DNA from: Paraphysomonas bandaiensis
Lineage: Eukaryota; Chrysophyceae
Direction: 5' to 3'
NCBI GenBank assembly: GCA_965644295.1
Contig: CBFFRP010000333.1
Location: 62,001 to 126,000, forward strand
Length of the DNA stretch: 64,000 nucleotides
Shown here: in pieces, positions 12,393-24,943 of the stretch
How the letters are laid out: every line of letters begins with the position of its first letter
How positions within the stretch are numbered: the stretch's first letter is position 1
Made by a program: the position numbers and the translations under genes
Notes under the pieces: model-generated
The model's input: the letters and a program-made list of their open reading frames with translations, nothing else
The model's database searches: none
Told to the model about the DNA's origin: nothing

Positions 12393-12657
12393 TGTGGGGA
12401 TGCCATATATATACATGTACAGCAGTAGTGTGTACCGTGTATCGTAACTCACTCACATATTGCCGCCACAACTCCTGGAAGAAACGAAGGGATTGTGATT
12501 TAAATCTTGTGCTTCCTGGATGAAATGAGAGCCTGATTTACTCTCTTTTATTGTTATGGTATGCTGTTAATCCCTGTGTTGTATTATCTGTAATAAGACC
12601 TTATAAGCTCATATCATTTGCATATACTGTACTGTAAATACTCTCTAGTAGATAACA

Positions 12658-14499
12658 ATGACAGAGGGAGATGGCGCTGTGTTGATACGAATACATCTAC
12701 ATGATAGCTATGCGTCTAGCACCACTGTGAAGGTGACCACAGACACCACAGCGAGAGATGTGTGTAATGCGATTGCGTCGAAGTTAGCAGTTGCAGAAAG
12801 TGACAGGTTGTATGACACTTTAATATGTGTTGTCAGCGGTTTTGATGGGAAAACGAATTTACATTGGCTAAAAACATTGAAAAAGGATGACAGAATTATT
12901 AGATTCCAAACAGCATTACTTGAGAAACGCACATTGGAGGCGACTAATAGCGATATTGTTGATTCGCTTGCTGTCAGTTGGTACTATAAAGATATTCGCT
13001 CTGCTCCGCTTTGTTTAGACGGAGAAACATCTGGTAATTCGTCGTCTGATGATGAGGAAGAAATCGCATTGAATGATCTTCTTTACTTTGGGAATGGGGA
13101 CAGACGTGCTGTCATGCTGAAACGTTCCGCTCGAGACCCCAATCTCTGGCGGCGGAGGCTGTGTGTTTTAACGGACAAACTTTGGTGCATTAATCTCAAG
13201 CGACGCGCTCCGTATGCGTCATGCATTCCACTGAACGGGACAGTGCTGTTACAAGAGGACGCCCCAGAGCTAAACTACCCTTATGGTATCATTCTGCACA
13301 GCACTGCAGGAGATACTGTGTTCCTTCGAGCAAGCAGTGCATCCGAGCAGCACATCTGGCGGGACGAACTACAGGATAGAGTGGAGTTCGGAGTGGAAAA
13401 TGCAGTGCTGTATATGGCTGAGGTGATCATTTGCGACGAACAACAAGCTCGAGGGGAGAGACGTGACAAGCATCTTACCGAGTGCATGCACACTCACCAG
13501 ATGATATCTGCGATGAAAGATATATGCAGCACACATGGTATGTTCTGTGATGATTTGCAGAAAAGAAACAAGAAATCCGCTGCGAGGGATATTGATGCTG
13601 AACCTTTGTCTAAAGATTGTGAAGTTTCGCCAGTTGTGCGTCGCGGTCGCAGCGACCGTTTAACATCTTCCCGTCACACCCAACGTGGCAGGAGTGACTC
13701 TCCATCTCTTCACTTAGATGCCCGTAAGATGTCTTTATCGTCACCGACCTCACTTTTAGAGGCGAGCTCGGGGATGAGAGTACTCTCGATATGTGCCCCG
13801 CTACAGTTGTTGCATTCCCTACATATGTTGCACCCAAGGTGTGCTTCAGCAGTTGCTCTTTTGGGTGCGGTTCATACCTATCGAGCAACATTTCGGCACG
13901 ACATCCACGTCCCTCCACGGGATATGTGGGAAGCTGCGCTTCGAGTCTATCTACAGTTTATTCTTCCATACCTTGTGTGCACATCTGGCGACTCTGGTCG
14001 CGAATTTTCTCTGATTAGTTCTGAATCTCCGGAGTTTCCTGCAGCAAGGGAGCGAGATTTATCTCAAGGTCTTGACTCTCCAAGTAAACATTTTATGGAG
14101 AGAAAAATTTCCAGGAGTACATCTATACAATCATTGCCTATGGATATCGTGACCAGGGTACATAGAGAACTTTTTGCCAATATCAGGAAAAAGAAGAAGG
14201 ATGAGAGACGTTTAGATGTACATCGAAAGCAAGCCGGTGACAGTAACTACTGGTTTTGGCCGTCTGCCTCAGATATCGATAATACCAAGAAAGTAGAGCA
14301 AGAAGAAATGGAGAGTTTGATAAGGGCTCGAACTGTAGGCGGCTGTTATGAAATAGTAGATCTCAATTCAAGGCCCTCTTTAGGATTATTTGATGATCTG
14401 GTTATAGCTATGTACAGCATTTTAGATGAAGAAAAGTGTAAGTGATCAGTGCATATCACAAGTCATTGATGTTTTACAGTTATGCTTTATATAGATTAA
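12658..14499 (+). CDS. RA-PH domain protein with possible C-terminal RGS region
   Basis: The long exon starts at ATG 12658. A GTAAGT donor follows 14437, and a second exon at 14480-14499 keeps the frame and replaces the end with FMLYID (599 aa). If unspliced, the ORF stops at 14445. Residues 5-90 look like a Ras-association ubiquitin fold (VLIRIHLHDSYASSTTVKV). Residues about 140-245 form a PH domain (RRAVMLKRSA, WRRRLCVLTDKLWCINLK, tail SEQHIWRDELQDRVEFG). RA directly before PH is the module of Grb7/RIAM-type adaptors. The last third has segments that could be a split RGS fold: SAVALLGAVHTYRATF, WEAALRVYLQFILP and LGLFDDLVIAMYSILDEE, with a Ser-rich insert between. The RGS idea is inference. 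Likely role: small-GTPase and phosphoinositide signalling at membranes. Confidence 0.75.
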
Positions 14500-14748
14500 C
14501 GTATTAGCCTATATGTCGTTATTTAGTAATCAGTCACCATGCATATATGTGCTGATCGAAGGTGTTTCGGTTGAGATTTGAAAGACTTGGTACTTGCTTA
14601 GCGTGAGAGAGATGTAATAAAATGGCTACTAGTTACTGATGACAATAAACTCCTAGCACGTATATAGACGTTGGTTGTATTTTAGCACTCCTACTCCATA
14701 AACATACCAGGACACACTAATCACTAATACACAGTACACTCAATGCAC

Positions 14749-14847
14749 CTAACATGATGGCAACTTTGATATCTGCTGGAGGTGCAGCTTTTCTGCTAAA
14801 CCTTTAGTCATCATGTTGGCAAATGAAACTGCCTGGTTCTGGTCTAG
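14749..14847 (-). mobile_element. Possible Ty1/copia-type polyprotein tail (remnant)
   Basis: The minus strand encodes LDQNQAVSFANMMTKGLAEK and a short tail to a stop. It resembles the end of copia RNase H, where a conserved ADI.TK.L motif precedes the polyprotein stop. Upstream in the same region, in a broken frame, is SELSKTEFL, like the copia LSS.EAEY motif. No LTRs were recognised. It sits in the 14500-15259 space between the RA-PH gene and WDR17, where nothing else was found. The match is short. Confidence 0.35.
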
Positions 14848-15259
14848 TTCACTTTGCTGTCCATATTAAGGATCTATAGAAACTCAGTCTTACTGAGCTC
14901 AGACCTATTTAGTAGTACAATTAGTACCGAAACAGCATATATTCGTCGTTTTCTGAGGTCGAGTGCTACTGTCAAGCAATGCCTTGCCTCTGCAATGGTT
15001 CAAAACACATGAATAGATGATTACCCGAAACGCGTAGCAAACTAACAATCGTATATTGTTCAGAATGATATGTTGAGAACTTCACGTTCTTTTTATCCAT
15101 TTCCTTATATATTATATATTATAACTTCTTTGTCGCCAGTGTGGACGTCATATAAACACAATTAAGATTCAATTAATTAGGAAAACTCCAACATCACATT
15201 CTAACAAGTCAACATATTACACTATGCCAATATCCATGTTTGTGCAAGAGGAAACTTAA

Positions 15260-18200
15260 CTAACAAATATGAAGAAATTCTCCGGTACATAGAGGTGAAT
15301 ACGGGTTCACGGCTCTCCACATCAGTGCCTCATTAAGCGACAAAAACGATGACTTGTCTTCCAGCATTACAACAGAGCCTTGGATACGTTTGCCAGTTAC
15401 AACAGAAACTAAAACTTTCAAATTTTGATTTGCTACTGGGAGAAGTGATCCCTACATGATCGGTTAAAAAGATAGATAGACATAGGAAACTAATAAACCT
15501 GCACAACTATAGGTAGTCCTTCAATTCCACTGACCGCATTGCATCCGTATGGGACCCGAAACACAGACTGGACTCCTTCAGGGGGATTAGGAAGAGTAGA
15601 TGGTAGGAGTGGAAGAGAAAGCAGCGTTCCAACTCGACGTATAACTCTAGATTTATATTAGTCATTGAAACGAATAAGAACATAGTCGCTCACTCTTCAA
15701 TCTCCGCTGTGAGCTCACCATAGACCCTGCAAGTGTGCAGCGCGGTTGCTGACAAACTGCGGTAATTACTATGAAAACTGTAGGTAGGATCATTGCCAAA
15801 TTCTTGAAGTAGGCGTCGCAACTCTCGCAAGAGCATCACCAGCTGTGAATTACACTTCAGTGCAACCTAACATATACAGTGTCCAATACCTCATGCGGAA
15901 CACCAGCTTCAGAAGTCATGCTACTTTCGATATTAGACACAAGTTTTTCGACCGTGACCAGTGCACAAGGATCACCGCTCTGCACTCGTATACACATTTC
16001 CTTAAAAGTATTTCAAAGATTAATATAAAATATAATCGCGAATAGAAAAGCAGCAACCTGTACTGCAATCTTTTCAACTGAAATAGGAAAATTAGCACTC
16101 TGTGATATCGTGCCCAGAATTCTGGCATATTAAATGTAACATTACTTAATGACAACATACATATCAAATTCTAACCTCAACATCCCACTGGCAACATCCC
16201 AGAATCCAATTTTCACAGCGCGGTGTGCTCCAAACCAACACATGTGCGACAAGAACGTCATCCTCAATGCCCCATTCAAATCCTGTGCACTGCAACAGGT
16301 TTTTACAATAACAATATTTATATCAGAATATATATATACCTACCGAACATTTCTCAAAACATTCAATACTTTCTGTACTGTCGCTGGTAGCTGCATTGGC
16401 TCGCCGATATGACGTTCTAACCGCTTCAAACCTGTTCGTGCAGCCTGTAATCGAATTAGAACAAAAACAGCATCAGAGAATAACATACCGATAAGTGATC
16501 GTTTCCTGTGATATATGCTACGATGGCCTCTTCGTCATGACCTATAGCATCCGCTTCAGCAGCTTTAGAAAGTTCTAAATCATTCTTCGAGGGCTCCCTG
16601 TTTTCACTGCTACTTGCATGCCTACAATGATATATCACAACGATGGTGACTCTGGGTGATAGTACCGAGCAATTCGAAGAGCACGTTCTTGTTCGGAGTT
16701 AGGATAGTCTAATCGCTGCAATATATCTAACGCAAGCTCTAAATCCTGGCGTAGTTTTATCGTATGTGTAGTAAATATGAATACAACCCGCGAACCTTTA
16801 AATACTCTGCCTTTTCAGCCATCATGCGGACGCATTCTGAGCCATCTATATCAAGGCAGTCACAAACTGCAAATGCGAGATCCGATTCTACAACACGAAT
16901 GGGATTAACATAATGACATTACACACAAATTAATCCACCCTACCCCCACAAAGAAGCAGAAGCTTCACACAAGCTACAGTCTCTCCAATACTGATCAGAT
17001 GTGCTGCCAACCACAAAATATAAAATTTAGAGAAAACAACGCTTCTCATGAGTTACCAGCAGCACTAATGGGTCGAGCTCGAGACACAGAGATCTCAGCT
17101 GATCGTAAAGCGACCTCACGAACCACTCGTCTACTAGCCTCCGCTTCAGTTTCAGTACGTTCCCTGCATTTTAACGGCCATACAAGTTAAGCAGATGGCT
17201 ATAAGAGTAATCCATCCTTTTCACCTAAATGCCTCGTTCTTAGGCCCCGCCCATGTCCCGGTGTCACATCTACTTAATTTGTTTGGTGATTTCTTAACAA
17301 CTCTATCTATTGCCTCCGCTGAGTAATCTGTACCATGAAGCTGTGCATATCGATTATGGATTACTCTCAAGCGACCCAGAACCTACCATATCGGGGATCA
17401 AATCAGTTCGGTGTTCAGACATTTTGGCTACAACCTAAAACAAAACACATCCATTATACTCGATTAATAGATAGAGAATCACACCATCGCAGATGTTGAC
17501 TCGTTCCTATGCAGATGGAAATCTATCACAGTTCTGTCTTGCCCGACAGCTGCGCATTGCTAAGATAAAGACGCTTCTGCTGAATGCAGCAAATCACCAA
17601 CCTAGATAGTACGGAATGCAATCCTCCGACATATTTTTCCGAAGCACCTAAAACATCTTGGTCTTATATAATAGCATATTAAATAAATAAGTTTACCTCA
17701 GCGTATTCTTTCATTAAATGTTGCCAGTACTCAATCGACACACTGAACATGACGCTTCACAATGAAGATTCATAAAAAGTCGTGCTTTTACCTTGGGGCC
17801 ACAGCTAATGCAGCTTTCCAGTCCCCCACCTCAACCATAATAGAGCAGTATTTGAGAAAGTCACCTGTGTAAGCATAAGCACTTATAATACAATCCGAAG
17901 TAACTAACCAACTTGTGCGTATTTCAGAGCTGCCTGTCGTAAATTCTCTTCAACCTTCCCGCTCACATCCCCTCTGTTTATGTTGCAGATAATAACAATA
18001 TCACTGAGGGATGGTATGCATATACCTTCTAGTTCCCATTTTCGAACTCTCCAACCGCCTAGCGTCAGACTTCGCAGTGGCTATCACAAGATGAGAAAAG
18101 TAGAAAAAAACAAAGAAACTCCACCAACCTAGAATGGTATCTTCAGGTAGAGCTGTGGCAACCCCGGCTTGCGCGGAATGAAGATGTAGGCAAGGCACGA

Positions 18201-21200
18201 TATTTGAACCCACTGCAATATCAACATCAGCAGGAATCTAATCGTCACATTGGAGCAAACCATCCGTCTGGCTCTTGCAATACGCAATCACGCAATCCCA
18301 CAGGTTCAAACATCCATTTGCTCCGCAGAAAAAACTAATATCAGCCCAAATTAATACCACATGTGCATGTATTGAGCGACCTACTTAAACAGACTTTTGT
18401 ACTTAAGGGCCAACTCCAAACCATGAACTTTCTTCTTTCTTGTACTGATAAGCGTAGGTCCAGAATCACAAGATGCAATCATAAAATGTGCAGCCAGCTG
18501 CTTGCTAGCCTTGCCACATATTCGGGGCTCCAGCTCATCCGAGAGAGCACTGAGGAGGTTCCCCGCAGGCATCTCGTCTGCTGCTGCCTCAATGGCTTCT
18601 GACTGAATACAGTTGCCAAAGTTCCCGTCCATGATACATCTTAGTCGCATACGTACTGCGAAGCCCTATTCAGTAAAAACAATCACATCTCATTTCACAT
18701 CACTGCGGTACACTGTCACCTCTATTTCCCATAGACGAAGAGTACTATCGCGTGAACAGGACACATATGTGAATGGCCTCTTGGGGTGTGAACTGACTGT
18801 AAAATATGACTCATCTACGCGAAATTATCCATTAACTAGATTACTATACCTGTATATATGTCGGCGACATGGTCACAAACAACCTATAAAAAATCAAAAA
18901 AGAGTACAGCAACAAGCATAAGTTCTAATGCCTGTAAACATGTCCCGGTACTAGCATTCCACACTCTAATTGTCGAGTCCCATGATCCCGATATTAGAAT
19001 CTGCCTGTGCTCATAATTCCACGTCAAGGCTCTGACATTCGATCTGAATAACGATCAAACGATAAATATGTCATTCTTTTGTACAAGTCGAGTACTTACG
19101 TATGTCCTTCAAGGCTGCGAACAGGAGACAGTGTGTGGTTGACTAAATCTCCAGTTTTATCGACATCAGGTATCTATCCGTCTCATTACACAGTAATTAT
19201 AAAAGTGAAATATTACCTCCCATAGCTTGACAGTGTGGTCATCAGAACCACTAGCCAGCAAACCACAAATGAGAGGCGACCACGAGACAGAAAATGCGCG
19301 CGATTGGTGTCCACGCAATACGTATATTGGGGCGAGTTTAGTTTTGTACTTAAATACACGTACAAAACCATCTTGGCATCCTGTTGTGAGTAAAAAACTA
19401 CTCAAAACAGCAAGAACAATATGATTCTTCAAATCCTACTTACCAGTCGCAAACATGTGAGAGGAGTGGGGACACCAATCGCAACCAAATATCGCACTGG
19501 GGTGTTCAAATCTGTATCCAACACAGGTGTACCAGCAATAAAGTAGTTTACCATAAGCAAAGTAACTGTCACCTGCCAATGAATGTTGGTTGTGCCTCCT
19601 GCTGAGCTGGGTTAGCTTTCTTACGTCGTGATCCTGCATCTGATGAGTGGATTGCTCCATCGTACGAGAACAAGTATACCTATAGAGCCTCCTGAATTGG
19701 ATACTTCACCAAGTGTGCTCAAATCTATTTCAATAACAGCTGCTACACCTATGTCTTGATTTAATACATTGCTGTATAGAGTTTGCATAACATACCGTCT
19801 GCAGAGGCGGATAACAAAACATTTTCAAGAGCGTAATTCCATTTGACGGCGTACGATGCCTAAAATATTTTAATTAGTAAACCCCACTTCGGCATATACG
19901 GTTGTCACCTTCTTGTGGTATTTGTATCGAACAAGTTCTCGGCCAGACTCTACACTCCAGATCAAAATGTCTCCACCAATCGTGCTTCCGGCGATCAATG
20001 TGCTGTCTTTGGACCAGGAGCAACTAAAATGTGTATGTTACAAGAATTTTGACAGGCCAAAGTGTAGACCTGTAAATTATTGACTCTGGGCCATAGAGAG
20101 TCTTTTGAAGAGTCAAGTCGTCGGTGCTCCATATCTGTAACAATATAACTTCAGGGGGGCTAGTAGCAGCGCAATCTACCTTTATCGTGCTGTCATAAGA
20201 GCAGGTGCAGAGTGTATCCGGAGAGACAGGAGACATACTGCAGTCGAATATAGTGTCTGTATGTCCAGCAGAGGTCGCGAACTCTACCTAAACAGCGAAA
20301 ATAATGCACAGAATGAGACCAAGAGCGTTCAATGGCATATTATATAAACAGTATACCACACCTGTCGTTTAAGCATGTGGTATACTACAATCGACCCATC
20401 TGTGCATCCACACACCATTCGGCTTGACCCAGAGGCAAAGTGAACACATTGAATACCTGCACAAAGTTACCATTAGAACTGATACATAGGATATGGTCAC
20501 TTTACAACCCGCAGATACAATAACAACATCGGTTTAATAGAACTAACAACGCCACATAATTAAGCGTGGTGTACACTCACCACCACTATGTACCCTTACG
20601 GATTCTAGTGGGGCCCGTTGAGAAGCGTTCCACACTTTGATCACACCTATAAGCGATCCCGTTATATACATAATGAGAATCCAATTTTTTACAATTACAC
20701 CTGTTTTAGCATTCGCGGATATGAAGTTTCCTGCTGTCCAATCTAGCCATGCTATATGATAATGGGCACGTGTTAGTACAGAACAGTTGACATTCGTATG
20801 TGCATATCTCTTCCACAAAAAAATCGTTCGATCAATATTATATAATATTTCGTTCACCTATACAGGAAATTCCAGTGCTCTGTTTATCAAATACATGTAC
20901 TTCCGAAGCTGTCTCTGTATCCCAAAGCGATATGAAGGCTTGGTACGCAACGATCATGTATACGGCTGACAGGCGATCCCACTGTAGGTCTGATATTGAG
21001 GTGGCCCGATCCTTCACCTGCATGAATTTATTCGCACAGATAGATTTAGTCAACCAAATATTACAGCATGTGCATTGGTTCACCTTAAGGGTTTTGACCT
21101 TTCGGGAGTGGGTTTCATAAATGTAGGTCACTCCATTACTTCCTCCAATTGCCAGTTGTCCGATGACATGTGGGTTCCACCTTATCAAGCAAAAGGTATC

Positions 21201-21728
21201 AAATATAGATGTATTCTAGGAGAAAATATAAACCTTGCGACGTTTGCAACAAAAGTATCAGAATCGGCGACATAGAGTCTTTTTGTAGTGCAAGAATCTT
21301 CCCTCATATCCCTGAATTGCATAATGTACATTAACTAGAAACAACTGCAGATAAAACAATAACCATGCAAACAACTGAAGCTTTGGCCTATTTACAATAA
21401 CTGCACAGTTATTTGGATCATGTGGGTCCCAAGCAAGTATATCTCCTTGATGCATAAACTTCAGTGTACACTCTTCGCTCGTGATGTTCCACACACAGAT
21501 TGCTCCATCGACACCAGAGCACACCACATGATTGTCATTGTGCGGACTCACCGACATCGACCTCATGCTACGCGACTGTATAGATATAATCCTTTCAACC
21601 ACAAATGTGGAGGGATTGATAACATAAAGCGCTAGTTTGGAACAGAATAATATCTTACTGTCACTGGCATAGACGATTGTTTGCTCGCACTGATGGCAGC
21701 CCGCTGGAAGAAGGGCAATTTGCCGCAT
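15260..21728 (-). CDS. WDR17: WDR17-like WD40 protein
   Basis: The start MRQIALLPAGC at 21728 matches the well-conserved WDR17 N-terminus. The body follows WDR17 in order: SPHNDNHVVCSGVDGAICVW, the spliced segment DTFVANVARWNPHVIGQLAI, FEHPSAIFGCDWCPHSSHMF, then WSPLICGLLASGSDDHTVKL. C-terminal pieces also match in order: ALAVAP before IEYWQHLMKEYAE (near 17700-17840), AFAVCDCLDIDGSECVRMM (near 16850) and a final exon ending SLNEALMWRAVNPYSPLC with a stop at 15260. The gene is cut into many small exons (about two dozen) by introns of about 40-110 nt. Only some junctions were checked, so treat the span as exact and the internal exon map as incomplete. WDR17 has WD40 propellers and a helical tail resembling intraflagellar-transport proteins. 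Its role is poorly known; it is retained mostly in flagellated organisms. Confidence 0.88.
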
Positions 21729-21945
21729 GACAATATATGATGCAGGTTAGAGTGGCACTAATACGGCTGGACGGTGTGTCTGGTTTAAAGAATATGTGAG
21801 TGAGTGCAGTGAGATTTAAAGAACAGACTGAATGCGAGTACAAAAACAGATGTACTGGACGACACTGTGTATTATAGTACTGCTGTACGATATCTATAAG
21901 TACTGCTATCTGAGACTTTTATGCACACAGAGAAATGCACAAAAT

Positions 21946-21952
21946 AAAAAAA
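21946..21952 (-). terminator. Pol III T-run after tRNA-Asn
   Basis: Seven consecutive T on the minus strand begin 6 nt after the tRNA 3' end, the usual Pol III termination signal. Confidence 0.8.
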
Positions 21953-21958
21953 GGAAGC

Positions 21959-22031
21959 GCTCACAGGAGGGCTCGAACCTCCGACCTTTCGGTTAACAGC
22001 CGAATGCTCTAGCCAACTGAGCTATGCGAGC
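21959..22031 (-). tRNA. tRNA-Asn (anticodon GTT)
   Basis: On the minus strand 73 nt fold as a cloverleaf: acceptor GCTCGCA/TGTGAGC, D arm GCTCAGTTGGCTAGAGC, anticodon loop CTGTTAA, T arm GGAGGTTCGAGCCCTCC. The anticodon GTT gives Asn. There is no intron and no encoded CCA. A run of seven T follows on the minus strand (21952-21946), a Pol III stop. Confidence 0.97.
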
Positions 22032-24157
22032 TACTTGTTGACTAGAGTGATTGAAATAGCTAATATATATTCATTATAATTATTGCCACCGGTCACTCTG
22101 AGCGTATCTAAGATCAAATGCTCGTAAGATGAGGACATTCTCATCGGTCCACGCGGTCCTCACAAAACACATCAGTGTCCAGCTGACTTCAGGATTAAGT
22201 AAGTGTGAGAGCTGCCCACGGACGTGTAGTCCTTCAGTGTCAAGAGGTGCGGTTAATCAGGTGGACGCACTTTGGGGTATGGGTCCTCGACATTTAAGGG
22301 AGGGTCAGAGTTAAGTAGATGAGAGGATAGTGTTCCGAGGGAAAGTCAAATGGTGCGAGGTGGAGGCGTAGAATCTGTAGAGTCTAGGGGCGCCGCTCAC
22401 TGTAGTGTATGAGTTGAACGTAAATAGAGCTGGTGGAGTTGCCCAGCTAGGAGTCTCTGCTGAGGCGTCATCGGGTTCAAAGTGAGGGGGCTTATGGGTT
22501 GTGTGTGATAGTTGGCGGTGGAATTATGGAGGGAGCTGTTGACCTGGGGTGGGGTTGGGTATAGGGCACAGACCGTTTTGTCACTCCTAGAAGTCGTAGA
22601 ACCGGCTGTAGCTATGCATGAATTATGTACTGTATGTAATTCACGCAGATTTAGCAAGGCCATGTTCACCTTCCCATCCCCTAACATAGGCCTAGCATCC
22701 CTCAACAAAGTCGGACTCGCACCTTTTCGTGGTGTTCTGGGGGATAAGTACCGGAGATATTTCTCCGGGAAACTAACGTGAGCCGCATATTATATAGTCA
22801 GCAGATATATTGTTCTGCCCACTCATAGCCAAATGCTTGTGTGGTACAAGGGACACTAATAAGTGTCACTTGTGTAGACGTCTTTGGGCCCTGACGAATA
22901 AACAGGCATCCGGGACAGGGCCCACCAGAAGGGTAACCGGGGTATTGGGCTGCCTGCTGAAGTTAAGCATCCGGGATGTTCACCTTAAGAACTCAAAACA
23001 CCTGAAGTCAGCAGATGTCAGGTATATCAACATTCTGCTTGCTCCCTGCGTTTGCTTTGAGTGATTGATGCTGAGTATGAGTTCACATTATTCGGTATCT
23101 GTGTGGCCGGCCAATGACCGAGGTAATGCGTCAAACTTTCCTCATGGATGCATGGCAATGGCAATGATGTGATTAGACCTGTCATGTCTTCTCACACGTC
23201 AACTGCCTAGTCTTGGTTTCTCCTGACCCAGGTCATTGAGATTATATCAAGGCTCTGGCACTGTTCTCCAAGCAGTGTCAGGTACATTTGTGGTGCTTTT
23301 ATGTTATTCTTGCTAAGTAGGTTTTCATCCGAGCGGGGAAGGTGCACGGTTTCCTACTAGTGTAAGTCACTCGGGAGAAGAGTGCAAGGTGGATGCATGT
23401 GCTGGATGAGTGCACACAATGGAGGGAAGACATTGGAGTCAGCTTGAATTTGTAACAGATTTTGGTAGATGTCTGTTTCATGCGTCAGTGTGCAAAATTG
23501 CACCAGTGAGACCGCTTCGTGACCGTGGGAGGACCCGGCGCTATAGCTACTTTATTCTCCCTTCCAGACTACCTGCTGCTGTGAACACCACCTTGAAGAG
23601 GGCCCTAAAGATCTGCCGCATATACAGGAGACATATGCCGAAGACACCGACCGCAAGTTGTTTGTGTTAGGACAAGTAGATTGGGCAGGAGCGTATGATC
23701 CGGCTTAAACACGCAACTCGTCGTATGCCCATGTAGCTAACTAAATCGTGTTGTATAGTTGAGCACTTGTCGGTGCATGCAATAGTAACTAGATGAGAGT
23801 CATGTTATGCATAGTGTCGCGCGAGTTGTTAGGTTGGTCGCGGCAACGCACAAGCTTGCGCTTCTTAATAATCAGATTTTCAATAGGCCTAGCATGGCAT
23901 GATGAGAGATGATTGATTATTGAGTGCGATTATAGTTCAGTTACTTAAGTTGAACTATCCTATAAATATCAATGGAAAACATTATTCAACCTCTAGTCAA
24001 ATTGGTTGAATTACCTAGTCACATAAATTTTGATGTAAAAGTCAAGTCAATGTAATAGATAATTCAATATCTGCACTTATTGATTGATGGCTTGGTAAAT
24101 ACCATAAACACCTAGTACAATGTCAATATTGGATAAGTATAACACAACAGAGCACCC
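22032..24157. other. Accessory intergenic block without convincing genes
   Basis: No open frame here looks like a gene; the longest (23410-23670 +) is 86 codons of Arg-rich, unrecognised sequence. The region 22100-23750 is richer in G and C than the other spacers. It contains one copy of a dispersed hairpin-rich repeat (22699-22996). The word TAGGCCTAGCAT occurs both at the left edge of that copy (22687) and again near 23885, which may mark the limits of a larger inserted unit. Confidence 0.45.
22699..22996 (+). repeat. Hairpin-rich dispersed repeat, copy A
   Basis: It begins CCCTCAACAAAGTCGGACTC and ends CACCTTAAGAACTC. It shares long near-identical blocks with copy B (24381-24702) and with copy C in reverse (24944-25235). 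Internal short hairpins include CCGGAGA...TCTCCGG and GACAC...GTGTC. Relative to B and C it lacks a block of about 25 bp that forms a third hairpin. Confidence 0.9.
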
Positions 24158-24889
24158 TTGAAAGTCTTATTATTAGCAATAGGTGTTAAGAATCAGCACC
24201 AGTTTAGTAGCTAGAAGAAAACTAGTCAAGCTAGATAGACGTCTACCTGTAACTAACTAGTACAAACTCTATTATCCTACTATATAACGCTGCGAAAGCT
24301 GCTTCTCCGTCGCCGCAAGCACCAAGGTGCAACCACTTTGCTCTATCGCTCAAAACAAATGCCGTGAGCAAGTGAGCAAGCCCTCAACAAAGTCGGACTC
24401 GCACCTTTTCGTGGTGTTCTGGGGGATAAGTACCGGAGAGATTCTCTCTGGGAAACTAACGTGAGCCGCAAACATATAGTCAGCAGATATTCTTCTGCCC
24501 ACTCATAGCCGAATGTTTGTGTGGTACAAGGGACACCAATAAGTGTCACTTGTGTAGACGTCTTTGGGCCCTGACGAATACACAGGCATCCGGGAACGGA
24601 TTCACCTTACCGGAATCCGGGAATGAGCCTACCTGAAGGATGACCGGGGTATTGGGCTGCCTGCTGAAGTCAAGCATCCGGGATGTTCACCTTAAGAACT
24701 CAGAGCGGAAGTGGTCGCACCTTGGTGCTTGCGGCAACGCACAAGCAGCTTCCGTAGCGTTAAATAGTAGGATAAAAAAGTGTGTACTAATTAGTTACAG
24801 GTAGAGGTCTAACTAGTTTGTCTAGCATTCATCTAGCTACTAAGTTGGTGCAGGTTTTTAACGCCTATTGCTAATAATAAGACTTTCAA
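24158..24889. mobile_element. Foldback/MITE-like element with terminal inverted repeats of about 190 bp
   Basis: The left arm (24158 to about 24350) starts TTGAAAGTCTTATTATTAGC. The right arm (about 24700-24889) ends with its reverse complement, and the two arms stay alignable with scattered mismatches as far as the shared GCCGCAAGCACCAAGGTGC near 24313 and 24722. Between the arms lies repeat copy B. The unit encodes no protein, so it is non-autonomous. No clear target-site duplication was found at the ends. Confidence 0.8.
24381..24702 (+). repeat. Hairpin-rich dispersed repeat, copy B
   Basis: This copy forms the core of the foldback element. It has the same start and end as copy A, plus the extra hairpin CGGATTC...GAATCCG near 24597-24620. 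One arm of the CCGGAGA hairpin is changed in a way that would still pair as G-U in RNA. Together with copy C it forms an inverted pair with a spacer of about 240 bp. Confidence 0.9.
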
Positions 24890-24943
24890 AATAAGTGAGC
24901 AAGCAGAATGTTTATATAGCTGATATCTGCTAACTTCGGATAC

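Noticed and set aside
11913-12523. Six overlapping reading frames of 107-171 codons on both strands around 12.1-12.4 kb
   Set aside because: They are the TATG microsatellite read in different frames (Met-Tyr-Val-Cys or Thr-Tyr-Ile-His repeats) and not genes.
22397-22781. Overlapping ORFs of 89-103 codons on both strands
   Set aside because: Opposed frames in the same DNA with no family match; one runs into repeat copy A. Not supported as genes.
22699-22996. Repeat copy A as a 5S rRNA gene, because of the stretch CTGAAGTTAAGCATCC
   Set aside because: The rest of the 5S conserved loops is missing and the length and order do not fit.
23410-23670. Arg-rich 86-codon ORF in the accessory block
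   Set aside because: No recognisable family, no splice context, and surrounding DNA is repeat-like; probably chance in GC-richer DNA.
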